Position numbers and translations under genes: made by a program. From Streptomyces sp. Sge12 (GTDB lineage: Bacteria; Actinomycetota; Actinomycetes; Streptomycetales; Streptomycetaceae): a stretch of 64,000 nucleotides of DNA. The notes below the pieces were generated by a model. The model ran no database searches. It saw nothing but the letters and a program-made list of their open reading frames with translations, and had not been told where the DNA came from. Shown here in pieces: positions 25,134 to 33,367 of the stretch. Each line of letters opens with the position of its first letter. Positions within the stretch are counted from its first letter, which is position 1. The stretch is from NCBI RefSeq assembly GCF_002080455.1, contig NZ_CP020555.1:6112501-6176500 (forward strand), given 5' to 3'.

Positions 25134-25511
25134 GTGAACGTAGAGATCGTCTCGTTCGGCTACCTGCACGCGGCGCCGCCCGCGGCTCACCTGATGCTCG
25201 ACCTGCGCAGTCACTTCCGGGACCCGCACGTGTCGCCGGAGCTGCGGTACCTGACCGCCGAGGACGAGTCCGTGCGCCACGCGGTGCTCGCCACCCCCGG
25301 AATCGTGCCGCTCATCACCGCGGCCATGCTCGCGGCCGACGCGTTCGCGGCCGGGCCGGGCGGCGGCCCTCTCGTCATCGCCACGGGGTGCCAGGGCGGG
25401 CGCCACCGCGCCGCCACCGTCGCCCTGACCCTCGCCCACCAGCTCACGGGCGCCGGGCACACGGTCACGCTCCACCACCGCGACCTGCACAAGCCCGTCG
25501 TCCACCGCTGA
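25134..25511 (+). CDS. Stand-alone RapZ C-terminal-domain protein
   Basis: 125 residues, GTG start with AAGGGG upstream. VSFGYLHAAPPAAHLMLDLR, RDPHVSPELRYLTAEDESV, GCQGGRHRAATVALTLA and LHHRDLHKP cover the whole C-terminal domain of RapZ (YvcJ). In enterobacteria that domain binds small RNAs and glucosamine-6-phosphate. The N-terminal P-loop ATPase domain is missing. Single-domain versions are frequent in Streptomyces mobile elements, with unknown role. The gene opens the transfer region and is followed by a hairpin terminator. Confidence 0.85.
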   Translation: MNVEIVSFGYLHAAPPAAHLMLDLRSHFRDPHVSPELRYLTAEDESVRHAVLATPGIVPLITAAMLAADAFAAGPGGGPLVIATGCQGGRHRAATVALTLAHQLTGAGHTVTLHHRDLHKPVVHR

Positions 25512-25525
25512 ACCCCCAACGCAGT

Positions 25526-25557
25526 GCAGCCCCCGGCGTTCCCGCGCCGAGGGCTGC
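25526..25557 (+). terminator. Hairpin after RapZ-C gene
   Basis: GCAGCCCCCGGCG and CGCCGAGGGCTGC flank a six-base loop, forming a strong stem with one mismatched pair, 15 bases after the stop. There is no U-tract, as is usual in Streptomyces. Confidence 0.6.
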
Positions 25558-25591
25558 TGAGTCCCGTTCCTCCCTAGAAGGAGCAGAACCC

Positions 25592-25861
25592 ATGAAGCCC
25601 ATCGTCGCACTTCACGACGTTGTTACCCCGTGGTCCGAAGGCCTGGAGCCCTCCGACGCGGAGCTGATCGAGATCGAGGCCGAGATGGACGTGGTCCTGG
25701 CCGAGGTCGAGTTGCTGGACGCGCTGATCGTCCTCCTGGACCGGCCGGCGTCGGAGTTCGACGCCCGCCGGATCCGCCGGGCCCACCACCGGGTGATGAC
25801 CGCCCGCCGGGACGCCGCCAACCGCGCCACCGGTACGCAGCTCTCGGGGGACGCGGCATGA
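25592..25861 (+). CDS. DUF6284-like small protein
   Basis: 89 residues with AGAAGGAG upstream. It is acidic and helical, with a ...DAELIEIEAEMDVVLAEVELLDALI... segment split here around residues 21-47, followed by a basic RRIRRAHHRV stretch. It matches my memory of the DUF6284 family found next to Streptomyces conjugation genes. It overlaps the next gene by four bases (ATGA), beginning a tightly coupled operon up to about 27500. Function unknown. Confidence 0.7.
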   Translation: MKPIVALHDVVTPWSEGLEPSDAELIEIEAEMDVVLAEVELLDALIVLLDRPASEFDARRIRRAHHRVMTARRDAANRATGTQLSGDAA

Positions 25862-26130
25862 ACGAGCGCACCGAAACGGCGCACACCGACCTCCTCGACG
25901 CGATCGTGGAAGCGCTGAACGTGCCGCTACCGTCGATCGCGCAGGCGGACGAGCAGCTCTACTACCGGCTGCTGGAACGCCGGGCCCTTGCCGTGCGAAT
26001 CATCGTGCAGATCAACCGGACCGTCACCCAAGACCCGAGCGTGGCTGCGGACGCGATCCGTACCCGCACCGCCGAGGAACCCGTCACCTACACCCCGTTC
26101 GAGGACGTGAAGGATGGGGGAGTCCGGTGA
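25858..26130 (+). CDS. Small hypothetical protein of the transfer operon
   Basis: 90 residues starting in the ATGA overlap with the previous gene and ending in a GTGA overlap with the next. It is mostly helical and charged (LLERRALAVRIIVQINRTVTQ in the middle); no membrane segment or motif was recognised. The double overlap is the main evidence that it is a real gene translated together with its neighbours. Confidence 0.7.
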   Translation: MNERTETAHTDLLDAIVEALNVPLPSIAQADEQLYYRLLERRALAVRIIVQINRTVTQDPSVAADAIRTRTAEEPVTYTPFEDVKDGGVR

Positions 26131-27179
26131 CCGGCCGCCCGCTGACGGGAGCCCAGAAAGCCGTCCTCGCGCTCGCGTTCGCCCCGATGCTCGCCACGGG
26201 AGCGGCCGGCGGATACGGCACGTACTCGAACATCAAGGGCGCCTACAACTCCGGTACCGCCCTCGGAGCGGTCGCCGCCGGTGAGGGTGCCACCGCGGTC
26301 CTGGCCCTGGTGCTTTTGGGGCTGACCATGCTGGGGCAGTCGTCCCCGGCCGTGGTCCGCGCCGGGCTGTGGGCCCTGCCGGCCGCCGCGTCGGCCATGT
26401 CCGCCGTCGCCGCCCCGGACGGGCCCCGCACCGTGATCTACGCGATCACCCCGCTGGGCATGTCGGTGTCGGCCGAAGGAATGGCCTTCCTGGCCCGGCG
26501 GATCGTGGTTCATGTCGATGGCCGGGACGCCGAGGCCGAAGCAAAGGCCGCATCGGTAGTGCAGGCGCTGGCCTACCACCGCGCCCGGGCCGCCAACCAC
26601 CCCGATGCGAAGATCCGGAAGCGTTCGGACCGGGCATCGTGGCGCCTGGCCCGCAAGGTCGGCACGGCGGACACCACGCTCGGGGCACGGCTGCTGGACG
26701 TACAGCGGGAGCGGATCACCACTGGCGCGGACGTCGCCCTCGGCGACATGTTCGCGATCACCGCCACGCTCGTCACGCCCACCCGTGACGCCGTCACGGC
26801 CGCTGTGACGCCTGCCCTCCCTCCGGTGCCCGAACCGGGCGCGGGTGAGGGTCCCGTCACGGGTGGGTGTGACGGGGAAGGCACGCAGGTCAACGACCCG
26901 CCGACCGGCCCGGAGGGTGAGGGTGTCACGCCCCCCGTCACGCCCGTGACGCTCGACGAGGTCGCCGCCATCGCCGGGGTGTCCACGCCGCTGATCGGGG
27001 AGCCCCTCACCGACGAACAGATCGTGGTCGTCCTCAGGTTTCTGCGCTACTCCGCGGACCCGCCCCTGTCCTACCGGCAGACCGCCGCCGCGTTCCGCGA
27101 GTCCGGCTTCACCGGCGGCGAAGCCCGCATCCGGGGCGCCTGGGCCACCCTCATGGCTCAGGAAGAGAGCCCACGGTGA
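26127..27179 (+). CDS. Spd-like membrane protein of intramycelial spread
   Basis: 350 residues. The N-terminal 125 contain about four hydrophobic segments (VLALAFAPMLATGAAGGY, ATAVLALVLLGLTML, LWALPAAASAMSAVAA, AITPLGMSVSAEGMAFLA). A cytoplasmic, charged region with a Thr/Pro-rich linker and a C-terminal helix-turn-helix-like segment (SYRQTAAAFRESGFTGGEARIRG) follows. Layout and operon position fit SpdB-type proteins that help spread transferred DNA through the recipient mycelium. It is coupled to both neighbours by GTGA overlaps. Confidence 0.65.
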   Translation: MTGRPLTGAQKAVLALAFAPMLATGAAGGYGTYSNIKGAYNSGTALGAVAAGEGATAVLALVLLGLTMLGQSSPAVVRAGLWALPAAASAMSAVAAPDGPRTVIYAITPLGMSVSAEGMAFLARRIVVHVDGRDAEAEAKAASVVQALAYHRARAANHPDAKIRKRSDRASWRLARKVGTADTTLGARLLDVQRERITTGADVALGDMFAITATLVTPTRDAVTAAVTPALPPVPEPGAGEGPVTGGCDGEGTQVNDPPTGPEGEGVTPPVTPVTLDEVAAIAGVSTPLIGEPLTDEQIVVVLRFLRYSADPPLSYRQTAAAFRESGFTGGEARIRGAWATLMAQEESPR

Positions 27180-27499
27180 CTACCCTCCCCGTCTACCGGT
27201 GGCGCCTGGCCCCCGATGGCCTGGCCACCCGTCGTCAGCTCCGCTCGCTCGGGCTGCGGCCGGGCGGTCAGGACGTCGTCGCCCAGCTGGAGCGGCCGCG
27301 CCGTCGGCGCGGGCCGCTGGTGGCCTACCTCTACCGGATCGATGAGGCCCGTCCGGTCCGGCCGATGACCGTCCGCCGGGCCGGGGCCCTGGCGAAGGCC
27401 AATGCGGCCCGCCGCTGGTGCCCTGCCTGCCGCCGCGATGCGGGGTACGTGATCCCGACCTCGCTCGGCATGTGCAGCCCGTGCGCCTACCCCGTCTGA
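27176..27499 (+). CDS. RRQ(R)L-motif zinc-binding protein
   Basis: 107 residues, GTG start overlapping the previous stop. ATRRQLRSLGLRPGGQ near the N-terminus is the RRQRL-type motif. CPACRRDAGYV...CSPC at the C-terminus forms a CxxC/CxxC zinc ribbon. Proteins of this layout recur in AICE transfer operons. A nucleic acid-binding role is plausible; no experiment is known to me. Confidence 0.75.
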   Translation: MTTLPVYRWRLAPDGLATRRQLRSLGLRPGGQDVVAQLERPRRRRGPLVAYLYRIDEARPVRPMTVRRAGALAKANAARRWCPACRRDAGYVIPTSLGMCSPCAYPV

Positions 27500-27520
27500 C
27501 CTCCCCGAGGAGACAGTCCC

Positions 27521-27976
27521 ATGACCGAGACCATGCCGGAAACGATCCGGTACACCGCCGACGTGGTGTGCATCCGTGGCGGCGACGTGCTCGTCATCGA
27601 GCGCGGCTGGCCGCCCCACCAGGGCAGGCTGGCCCTGCCGGGCGGGCACGTGGATGCGGGCGAGACCTCCCGCCAGGCCGCCGCCCGAGAACTGCTGGAA
27701 GAGACCGGCGTCAGCATCCCCGCAGACGCGCTGGTGCTGGTCGGCGTGTACGACGGCCCGGAGCGCGACCCGCGCGGCCGGTACGTCACCGTCGCCTACG
27801 CGGCCACCGTCCCCGACGACACCACCGCCACGGCGGGCGATGACGCGGCGGCGGTGCGGTGGGTGTCGCTGAACGCGCCGGGTGACCTCGCGTTCGACCA
27901 CGGCGAGATCGTCCACGCCGCCTGGCGCCGACAGCTAACCGCAGCGGCCAACCACCCCAGCCCCGCCACTCGCTGA
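27521..27976 (+). CDS. Nudix hydrolase
   Basis: 151 residues with a perfect Nudix box: GGHVDAGETS...ARELLEETGV at about residues 41-63 (GX5EX7REUXEEXGU). GAGGAGACAG precedes the ATG. pSAM2 carries a Nudix gene (pif) whose product prevents redundant transfer between cells that already hold the element; this protein may do the same. That is inference from family and context. Otherwise it would hydrolyse a nucleoside diphosphate-linked compound. Confidence 0.85.
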   Translation: MTETMPETIRYTADVVCIRGGDVLVIERGWPPHQGRLALPGGHVDAGETSRQAAARELLEETGVSIPADALVLVGVYDGPERDPRGRYVTVAYAATVPDDTTATAGDDAAAVRWVSLNAPGDLAFDHGEIVHAAWRRQLTAAANHPSPATR

Positions 27977-27993
27977 CCATGAAGAGGCCCCCC

Positions 27994-28617
27994 ATGTCCG
28001 GAATCGACTGGGACGAGGAGTTCACCCGCCTGAACCCCGCAGCCCCGGAGAAGCCCACCACCTCGTCCAAGTTCAGCGCCAGGATCGGCACGATCGGCGG
28101 GGTCCGCCGCAACACCGCCGCTCTCGCCGTGTGCGGCACCATCGCCGTCCTCGCGGTGTGCGGCACGGTCGTGGCAGTCACCAACATGCAGAGCGAGCAG
28201 GCCGCCCAGGACCGTGCCCGGGCCCAGGAGAAAGCCGCGAACGCACTGGTCGAGGTAGAGGCCGACAAGCAGCGGGCGCAGACCGAGGAAGCCGCAGCCA
28301 AGACCCTGTACGAGCGGGAGATGGCCGTCTACCTGGAGTGCATGAAGATCCGCGCGGCAGCAGTGGCCAAGGCCGCCTCGTACGACGTCGCGAAGATCCC
28401 CTCCTGCGCCGCCCCGACCCTCGGCAGCCAGACCCCCAAGGCCAAGACCGAGGAATCCGGCGGGGCCGGCGGCTCCATCACGTCCAGTCCCTGGCTGTGG
28501 GTGGCGCTCGTCGGCGGCGGTGGCCTCTTCGCCTACAAGAAGCTCTCCACAACCTCCGGTTCGGGTGCGGTCAGCCCTGCCAGCAACAAGGGATTCACCT
28601 TCGAGAAGGGTGCATGA
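27994..28617 (+). CDS. Two-helix membrane protein with coiled coil
   Basis: 207 residues from ATG 27994, with AAGAGG just upstream; an in-frame ATG at 27979 is possible. It has a cytoplasmic N-terminus, a membrane helix at about 44-64 (TAALAVCGTIAVLAVCGTVV), an Ala/Glu/Lys/Gln-rich coiled coil of about 70 residues, two cysteines, and a second membrane helix near 160-180 (SPWLWVALVGGGGLFAY). No named family was recognised. The coiled coil would sit outside the membrane, which fits a structural part of the transfer apparatus. Confidence 0.65.
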   Translation: MSGIDWDEEFTRLNPAAPEKPTTSSKFSARIGTIGGVRRNTAALAVCGTIAVLAVCGTVVAVTNMQSEQAAQDRARAQEKAANALVEVEADKQRAQTEEAAAKTLYEREMAVYLECMKIRAAAVAKAASYDVAKIPSCAAPTLGSQTPKAKTEESGGAGGSITSSPWLWVALVGGGGLFAYKKLSTTSGSGAVSPASNKGFTFEKGA

Positions 28618-28618
28618 A

Positions 28619-28834
28619 ATGACGCTCCAGTTCTTCGCCCTGGCCCTGTTCTGCTGGGCACTGTTCTTCACCTTCAAGAAGACCAAGGGAAAGCAGATGG
28701 CGATCTGCCTGCTGCTGATCGTCTCCGGGATCTTCCTGCCGTACACGCCGTTCAGTGACGAGATCCGGGGCACCCTCGAATCGGTCTTCAACACGGCGAA
28801 CGACACCGTCAGCGACATCGGAACGTCACGCTAG
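28619..28834 (+). CDS. Small membrane protein
   Basis: 71 residues, starting one base after the previous stop. Hydrophobic segments are at 3-18 (LQFFALALFCWALFFTF) and 28-45 (AICLLLIVSGIFLPY), followed by a short soluble tail. The tight spacing places it in the same operon as the coiled-coil membrane protein. A 101-bp symmetric DNA element begins 14 bases after its stop. Function unknown. Confidence 0.65.
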   Translation: MTLQFFALALFCWALFFTFKKTKGKQMAICLLLIVSGIFLPYTPFSDEIRGTLESVFNTANDTVSDIGTSR

Positions 28835-28847
28835 GCAACCATCTCGC

Positions 28848-28948
28848 CGGTTACAGGTTACCGGTTACAGCCCGCAGGCACCCGGTTCTGACCGCCCCAG
28901 GGGCCCGAACCGACGTCCGTAGGGCCTGTAACCGGTAACCGGTAACCG
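28848..28948. repeat. 101-bp nested dyad with inverted heptamer triplets
   Basis: Left: three consecutive heptamers (CGGTTAC, AGGTTAC, CGGTTAC) at 28848-28868. Right: GTAACCG three times at 28928-28948, the reverse complement with one mismatch. Inside are CGGTTC (28883-28888) with GAACCG (28907-28912), and innermost GCCCC-A-GGGGC (28894-28904). All three layers share one centre near 28898. It could be a protein-binding cis-acting transfer locus, a secondary origin, or a large transcript hairpin between the two transfer operons. Confidence 0.75.
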
Positions 28949-28981
28949 CTGACAACTACACAGTGTCATCGAAGGAGCTTC

Positions 28982-30004
28982 GTGGAACTCCTCATTCTCC
29001 TGGCCATCACCTACCTCGTCGGCGTCGACAACACGCACGGCAAGTACGAGCAGGCGGGAATCAAGAAACCCCCGCCGAATCCGAAAGGTAAATGGGCGCC
29101 GACCAAGGCCCCGGAGACTTTTCGGAACGCCTCCTACAATGCGGCGGCGAAAGCGCATTACGGACTGCTCGCGGGTGCTCATTGGGCGGGTGGTCTGCGT
29201 GACGGGTGGCGGTCCGCCTACCTGAAGAAGCCGGGCGTTGCGCCTTCCGGTTCACCGTCGCCCACGCCTCCGTCGGGGCCCTCCGCCACGCCTCCTCCCG
29301 GACCTTCGGCACCTGCCGCGGGGCCCACCGTGCCGCCGATGCCCACGTCGCCTCCGACGGTCCCGCCGCCGCAGCCGACCGCGCCTCCGACACCCCCACC
29401 CACTCCACCCACGCCGCCTACTGCGCCCCCTGCCGCTCCTCCGCCGCCGCTGGTTGTGATCGTTCCGCCGACCGGCACTGTCCCGCCTCCTTCGGCCGTC
29501 AAGCTCCCTGCGCAGTTCAGGAAGGACCCCGCGATGCAGCCCAACCCGCCCGTTCCGCACGCCGCGACCGTCGACGCCCAGGGTGTCCACGTCACCACCG
29601 CGTCCGGCAGGAACCGCACCTACAGCGGCGGTGAGGTCATCACCCTCACCCAGGTCATCGACCTCGCCGAAGGCGCCGCAACCCTGTGCCAGTCCAGCTC
29701 GGAGACCTGTCTGGAGCTCGTCGACGAGTCCACGCAGCTGGCCGCGGACTGCGACGTGCTGATCGCCGACATCACGGAGAAGGAAGTCGGCGAAAACCTG
29801 ATCGGCAAGTGCGAGCACCTCAAGGAACAGCTCGCCCTCCAGGCCGCCGCCGCCAAGAAGCTGCACGACCAGATCCAGGGCGGCGAGGAAGCCTGCCGGA
29901 CCGCGTCGGCGAACGCGGAGGTACGGCACGGCGCGATCTTCCGGGCCGTCGCCGATTCCCCGCTGACCAAGCCCGCCGAACGCGACTTCTACAACGCCCG
30001 ATAG
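28982..30004 (+). CDS. Proline-rich transfer-region protein
   Basis: 340 residues, GTG start with AAGGAG upstream. A hydrophobic N-terminus (LLILLAITYLVG) suggests a membrane anchor or signal. Residues 1-80 contain KPPPNPKGKWAPTKAPE. A long Pro/Thr/Ser/Ala-rich stretch spans about 85-180, followed by a helical C-terminus with four cysteines (CQSSSETC, CDVL, CEHL). The GTG follows the 101-bp dyad. Proteins of this layout appear near TraB in Streptomyces elements. The extended Pro region could span the cell wall. No family name was recognised. Confidence 0.6.
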   Translation: MELLILLAITYLVGVDNTHGKYEQAGIKKPPPNPKGKWAPTKAPETFRNASYNAAAKAHYGLLAGAHWAGGLRDGWRSAYLKKPGVAPSGSPSPTPPSGPSATPPPGPSAPAAGPTVPPMPTSPPTVPPPQPTAPPTPPPTPPTPPTAPPAAPPPPLVVIVPPTGTVPPPSAVKLPAQFRKDPAMQPNPPVPHAATVDAQGVHVTTASGRNRTYSGGEVITLTQVIDLAEGAATLCQSSSETCLELVDESTQLAADCDVLIADITEKEVGENLIGKCEHLKEQLALQAAAAKKLHDQIQGGEEACRTASANAEVRHGAIFRAVADSPLTKPAERDFYNAR

Positions 30005-30020
30005 ACGAGGAGCAGCCCGC

Positions 30021-30413
30021 ATGTCTGTGATCGAGACCCTTCAGGACGCCGTGACCTACGCGGCTCTGCGCGCCAAGCTCGCCTGGCTCACCCACAAGGT
30101 TCACGTCCACGCCGAGACCGTCACCCGCCTCGCGGCCGACGTCGACGACACGGCGGAACAGATGCAGGACGCCTCGGAAACGATGAAGGCGCTGTCCGTC
30201 GATGCCGCGACCACCGCCGAGTTCGCGGATGCGGCTCTGACCATGACCGGGGCGAAGGACGCGGCGGGCGCCTATACGTCCGCGGCGGACAGCGCGTCCG
30301 CAGCCGCCGACGACGCGAAGACAACCGCCGAGTCCGATCACGGGGGCATCGCCGACGCCGTGGACACCTCCCCGGTCGAGATGGCCGAAGCCGCCTTCTA
30401 CACCCAGCAGTAA
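30021..30413 (+). CDS. Alanine-rich helical protein upstream of TraB
   Basis: 130 residues, GAGGAGCAGCCC before the ATG. The N-terminal third is amphipathic (LQDAVTYAALRAKLAWLTHK). The rest is rich in Ala, Asp and Thr with heptad-like spacing, so an extended coiled coil is likely. No membrane helix was seen. It lies 10 bases before traB and is therefore likely co-expressed with the translocase; a direct partner role is inference. Confidence 0.6.
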   Translation: MSVIETLQDAVTYAALRAKLAWLTHKVHVHAETVTRLAADVDDTAEQMQDASETMKALSVDAATTAEFADAALTMTGAKDAAGAYTSAADSASAAADDAKTTAESDHGGIADAVDTSPVEMAEAAFYTQQ

Positions 30414-30423
30414 GGAGAGGACC

Positions 30424-32592
30424 ATGGGGCCGACCCGCACGCAGTTCATCCAGTACGCGCCCGCCGCCCTCGCGCTGGCATCCGTGACCGTCGGCCCCTG
30501 GTCCGCGCTCGCCGCCGCAGCAGCCGGAGCGGGAGCGTGGGCCATCAACGCCTCCGCCCCCGCCCTGCGGTCCCTGATCGCCTGCGGGATCACCACCAGC
30601 GGATGCGGCATCGCCGCCCACCAGATCCTCACCAGCGGCATGGACCCCCTGTTCGCCCTCGGCCTCGCCGTACCGGCCGGAGCAGCAGCCCTCGCCCACC
30701 ACCGCAACACCGCCGGCCAGCCCCCCGCCCTCCCCGTCACGAGCACGGCCGGACAGTCTTCGCAGGCGCAGCTCATCACCGCGTGGTGGACGGAATTCAT
30801 CTCCGGCCCCACCCAGACCGAGGGCCGCAAGCTCATCCAGCCCGGGGCAGTCCTCGCACACCTCGCCATCGAGGCGGGGGAGGACGCCGCCTCGTTCACG
30901 GGGATCATCACGCTGCCCCAGGGCCAGCAGGTCCGCGTGAAGGCCGCGGACATCGCCGCCGTCTACCAGATCCCCGTCTCCCAGGTGGAGATGGGCGACC
31001 CCAAGCACTACGCCCCCAACGCGCTACCCATCACCGTCCACCTCAAGAAGCCATCGGCCGCGCCGGAGATTGCCGCCGGCGTCCCGACGACTCCCGAGGA
31101 GCTGTGGGCCGCGCACGTCGCCATCCCCGACGGAGCGATGCCCGGCACCCGCCTGACCCTGACCCGCTACGACGGCCCCCTGGACTGGGAAGGCACCGCC
31201 ACCCGGGAGCGGAAGGCCATCGGAACCGTCAACATCCAGGACCTGGCCGGGAACCTCGACCTTTCGAACATCCAGGTCGCCCTGGCCGCCGGCGACAAGC
31301 CCACGCAGATGGGGGTGCGCGTGATGAAGGAGCACACGCTCATGCACGGCACCATGCTCTCCGCGGTCGCGGACGAGCTGGCGATGGACTCGCGCGGCTA
31401 CGTCCGCCTGGGCACCTACATCGACGCCCGACCCGCCCTGGTCCCCCTCGCCCAGCCCGGCTCCGGCGCCCGCCACCTCTACCTCGTCGGCGGATCCCGC
31501 TCCGGAAAGTCCGGAGTCCTGGAACAGATCCTGCTCTCCGCTCACAAGTCCCGGATCACGGTAATCCTGTCCTCCCCGCAGGCCGGAACCATCGCCGGAG
31601 CCTCGCTGGCCGCGTTCTGCGGAGACGGACTGGACGAGGCGATGGGCGCCCTGCGGCTGGCCTACGCGCTCATGCTCGACCGCGAAGCCCGCTACCGCTC
31701 CCCGTCCTTCCCCTTCACCGACCCGCTGATCCTGACCGTCATCGACGAAGCACACATGCTGCTGGCGACCTCCTCCCCGTATCACGCGGAGGCCAAGGCG
31801 ATCGTCGAGCAGATGACCCGCCGCTCCCTCAAGCGAGGGATCGACGTGGTCCTGGCCACCCAAACACCGCTGGCCGAAGACCTCGGCAACTCCTCCATCA
31901 TCCGCTCCCAGCTCCTGATCGGCGGCGGCGCGGTCTTCCTGCGCTGCGCCAAGGGCCAGGGCTCCCTGGTCGGGGCAAACGCGGTCCAGGGCGCAGAGGG
32001 CATCGACCTGTCGCTGATCCCAGACTCGTGGCCCGGCCAGGCCCAGAAAGTCGCCGACCGCGACATGTCCGGCCTGGACACCACCGCCGTCGCCAAGCCC
32101 GAGGACGCCACCTTCGGCCTCGGCTACCTCCTCACCCCCGGCTCCCAAGCCGTCCAGTTCCGCTCCCTCTACCTCGACGTCCCGCCCGCCTCCCTCGCTG
32201 GAGGCGGGGCACCTGTCGCGGTCGAGGACTGCGAGGCCTGGCGCTCCCGGGAGGCGATCGTGAGCACGCCGGTGGTCGACCAGCGCGGCAAGAACCTGAT
32301 CGGCAGCCTCGCCGACCTCCTCACCAAAGCCCAGCACGGAACATCCGCCCTGCCCCAGCAGCGGGTCCAGAACGGCCCCGTCGGCACTGCTGGGCCGGTC
32401 GATTCCTCGGACGGAACGGAGCTGATCAAGCCGCGCATCCTCAACCTCCTCCGAGAGGAGTCCATCCCCATGACCGCCGAGACGATCGCCCGAAAGCTGG
32501 GCACGTCCGCGAACAAGATCAAGCCCCGTCTGACCGAGCTGAAAAAGCGGGACGAGGTCACCAACGAAAACGGACTGTGGAGGGCCGCATGA
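30424..32592 (+). CDS. traB: FtsK/SpoIIIE-like DNA translocase TraB
   Basis: 722 residues. N-terminal membrane helices lie at about 12-65 and 68-95. The RecA-like motor domain has Walker A GGSRSGKS at 356-363 and Walker B ILTVIDEAH with D441/E442. A C-terminal winged-helix (gamma-like) domain from about 665 (ILNLLREESIPMTAETIARKL) would recognise the clt sequence. AICE TraB forms hexamers at the hyphal tip and moves double-stranded DNA between cells without nicking. The ATG has GGAGAGGACC upstream. The stop overlaps the next start (ATGA). Confidence 0.93.
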   Translation: MGPTRTQFIQYAPAALALASVTVGPWSALAAAAAGAGAWAINASAPALRSLIACGITTSGCGIAAHQILTSGMDPLFALGLAVPAGAAALAHHRNTAGQPPALPVTSTAGQSSQAQLITAWWTEFISGPTQTEGRKLIQPGAVLAHLAIEAGEDAASFTGIITLPQGQQVRVKAADIAAVYQIPVSQVEMGDPKHYAPNALPITVHLKKPSAAPEIAAGVPTTPEELWAAHVAIPDGAMPGTRLTLTRYDGPLDWEGTATRERKAIGTVNIQDLAGNLDLSNIQVALAAGDKPTQMGVRVMKEHTLMHGTMLSAVADELAMDSRGYVRLGTYIDARPALVPLAQPGSGARHLYLVGGSRSGKSGVLEQILLSAHKSRITVILSSPQAGTIAGASLAAFCGDGLDEAMGALRLAYALMLDREARYRSPSFPFTDPLILTVIDEAHMLLATSSPYHAEAKAIVEQMTRRSLKRGIDVVLATQTPLAEDLGNSSIIRSQLLIGGGAVFLRCAKGQGSLVGANAVQGAEGIDLSLIPDSWPGQAQKVADRDMSGLDTTAVAKPEDATFGLGYLLTPGSQAVQFRSLYLDVPPASLAGGGAPVAVEDCEAWRSREAIVSTPVVDQRGKNLIGSLADLLTKAQHGTSALPQQRVQNGPVGTAGPVDSSDGTELIKPRILNLLREESIPMTAETIARKLGTSANKIKPRLTELKKRDEVTNENGLWRAA

Positions 32593-33050
32593 ACACGAGC
32601 ACGAACGCACGCTTCACCCCCGTCGACCAGGGCCTGTACGCGAAGGCCTTTCAGCTCCTCGACCCAGCCCCAGAACCCGACCTCCCCGCGGCCCCGGCGG
32701 CACCCACCCCGGTGTCCGTCATCCTCGCCGCCACCCCGCCCGCGCACCGAGCCGGGCCGGTCGAGAAGACCCTCAACGACGCCCTCGCCTTCCTCGACAC
32801 CCACGGCTGGACCAAACACCGCCTCATCCACCCCGAGGGCGCACGCTGCTCCATCGGCGCCCTGCGCGCCGCCGCCGGCACCCGCAACACCGCCTACCGC
32901 GACGCAGGAAACCTCCTCCTGGACGAAGCCCGCCGCCAGCACGGCAAGCAGTGGGAATCGATCCCCGCCTGGAACGACTCCCACACCGGCGCCCAGGTAC
33001 GCAGCGTGTGGGAATCCGCCATCCAGCGCGCACACCACCAAAACATCTGA
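32589..33050 (+). CDS. DUF6197-like protein
   Basis: 153 residues beginning in the traB stop codon (ATGA). The N-terminal 50 residues are Pro/Ala-rich. The domain from about 60 (LNDALAFLDTHGWTKHRL, CSIGALRAAAGT, ESIPAWND) matches my memory of DUF6197, found in Streptomyces genomes and elements. Function unknown. Coupling to traB suggests a transfer-related job. Confidence 0.65.
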   Translation: MNTSTNARFTPVDQGLYAKAFQLLDPAPEPDLPAAPAAPTPVSVILAATPPAHRAGPVEKTLNDALAFLDTHGWTKHRLIHPEGARCSIGALRAAAGTRNTAYRDAGNLLLDEARRQHGKQWESIPAWNDSHTGAQVRSVWESAIQRAHHQNI

Positions 33051-33068
33051 CCCGGCTGGAGCCACCCC

Positions 33069-33257
33069 GTGTCGTTCTCGTTCACCGACCCCAAACCCAA
33101 CAACGAACCGACCTTCTCCTTCACCGCACCGCAGGACGTGGAACAGCGACTCCAGCGGATCACCGACCTGGCGCACGAGATCCTCCAGCGGATCACCGAC
33201 CTGGCGCACGAGATCCTCCAGCTCGTCGCGGAGGTCCGCAGGCAGATCAGCAACTGA
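33069..33257 (+). CDS. Small helical protein with internal tandem duplication
   Basis: 62 residues, GTG start. The N-terminus is FSFTDPKPNNEPTFSF. Then comes RITDLAHEILQ twice in a row and a basic end. The 11-residue repeat comes from a perfect 33-bp tandem duplication at 33150-33215, so it is recent. The segment is amphipathic and would form one longer helix or coiled coil. A hairpin terminator follows 20 bases after the stop. Confidence 0.55.
   Translation: MSFSFTDPKPNNEPTFSFTAPQDVEQRLQRITDLAHEILQRITDLAHEILQLVAEVRRQISN
33150..33215 (+). repeat. Perfect 33-bp tandem duplication
   Basis: The unit beginning CTCCAGCGGATCACC is repeated exactly once at 33150-33182 and 33183-33215, with six further bases of a third unit. 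It is in frame within the small gene at 33069. Confidence 0.9.
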
Positions 33258-33276
33258 ACGCCCCAGCAGACACAAC

Positions 33277-33314
33277 GAGGGCGGCCCCGTCTCACCAAAC
33301 TCCGGGCCGCCCTC
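33277..33314 (+). terminator. Hairpin terminator closing the traB operon
   Basis: GAGGGCGGCCC and GGGCCGCCCTC form an 11-bp perfect stem with a 16-base loop, 20 bases after the stop at 33257. Similar GGCGGCCC/GGGCCGCC stems follow the next genes, so this appears to be the element's own terminator type. Confidence 0.75.
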
Positions 33315-33367
33315 ACCCATGTCCGAGCCGCCACCGGAACCGTCAATAACCCTTGAGGAGTGCCTCC

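Noticed and set aside
24796..25137. 113-codon frame ending in a GTGA overlap with the RapZ-C gene
   Set aside because: No ribosome binding site, composition unlike its neighbours, and no recognisable domain; the stop overlap is likely chance.
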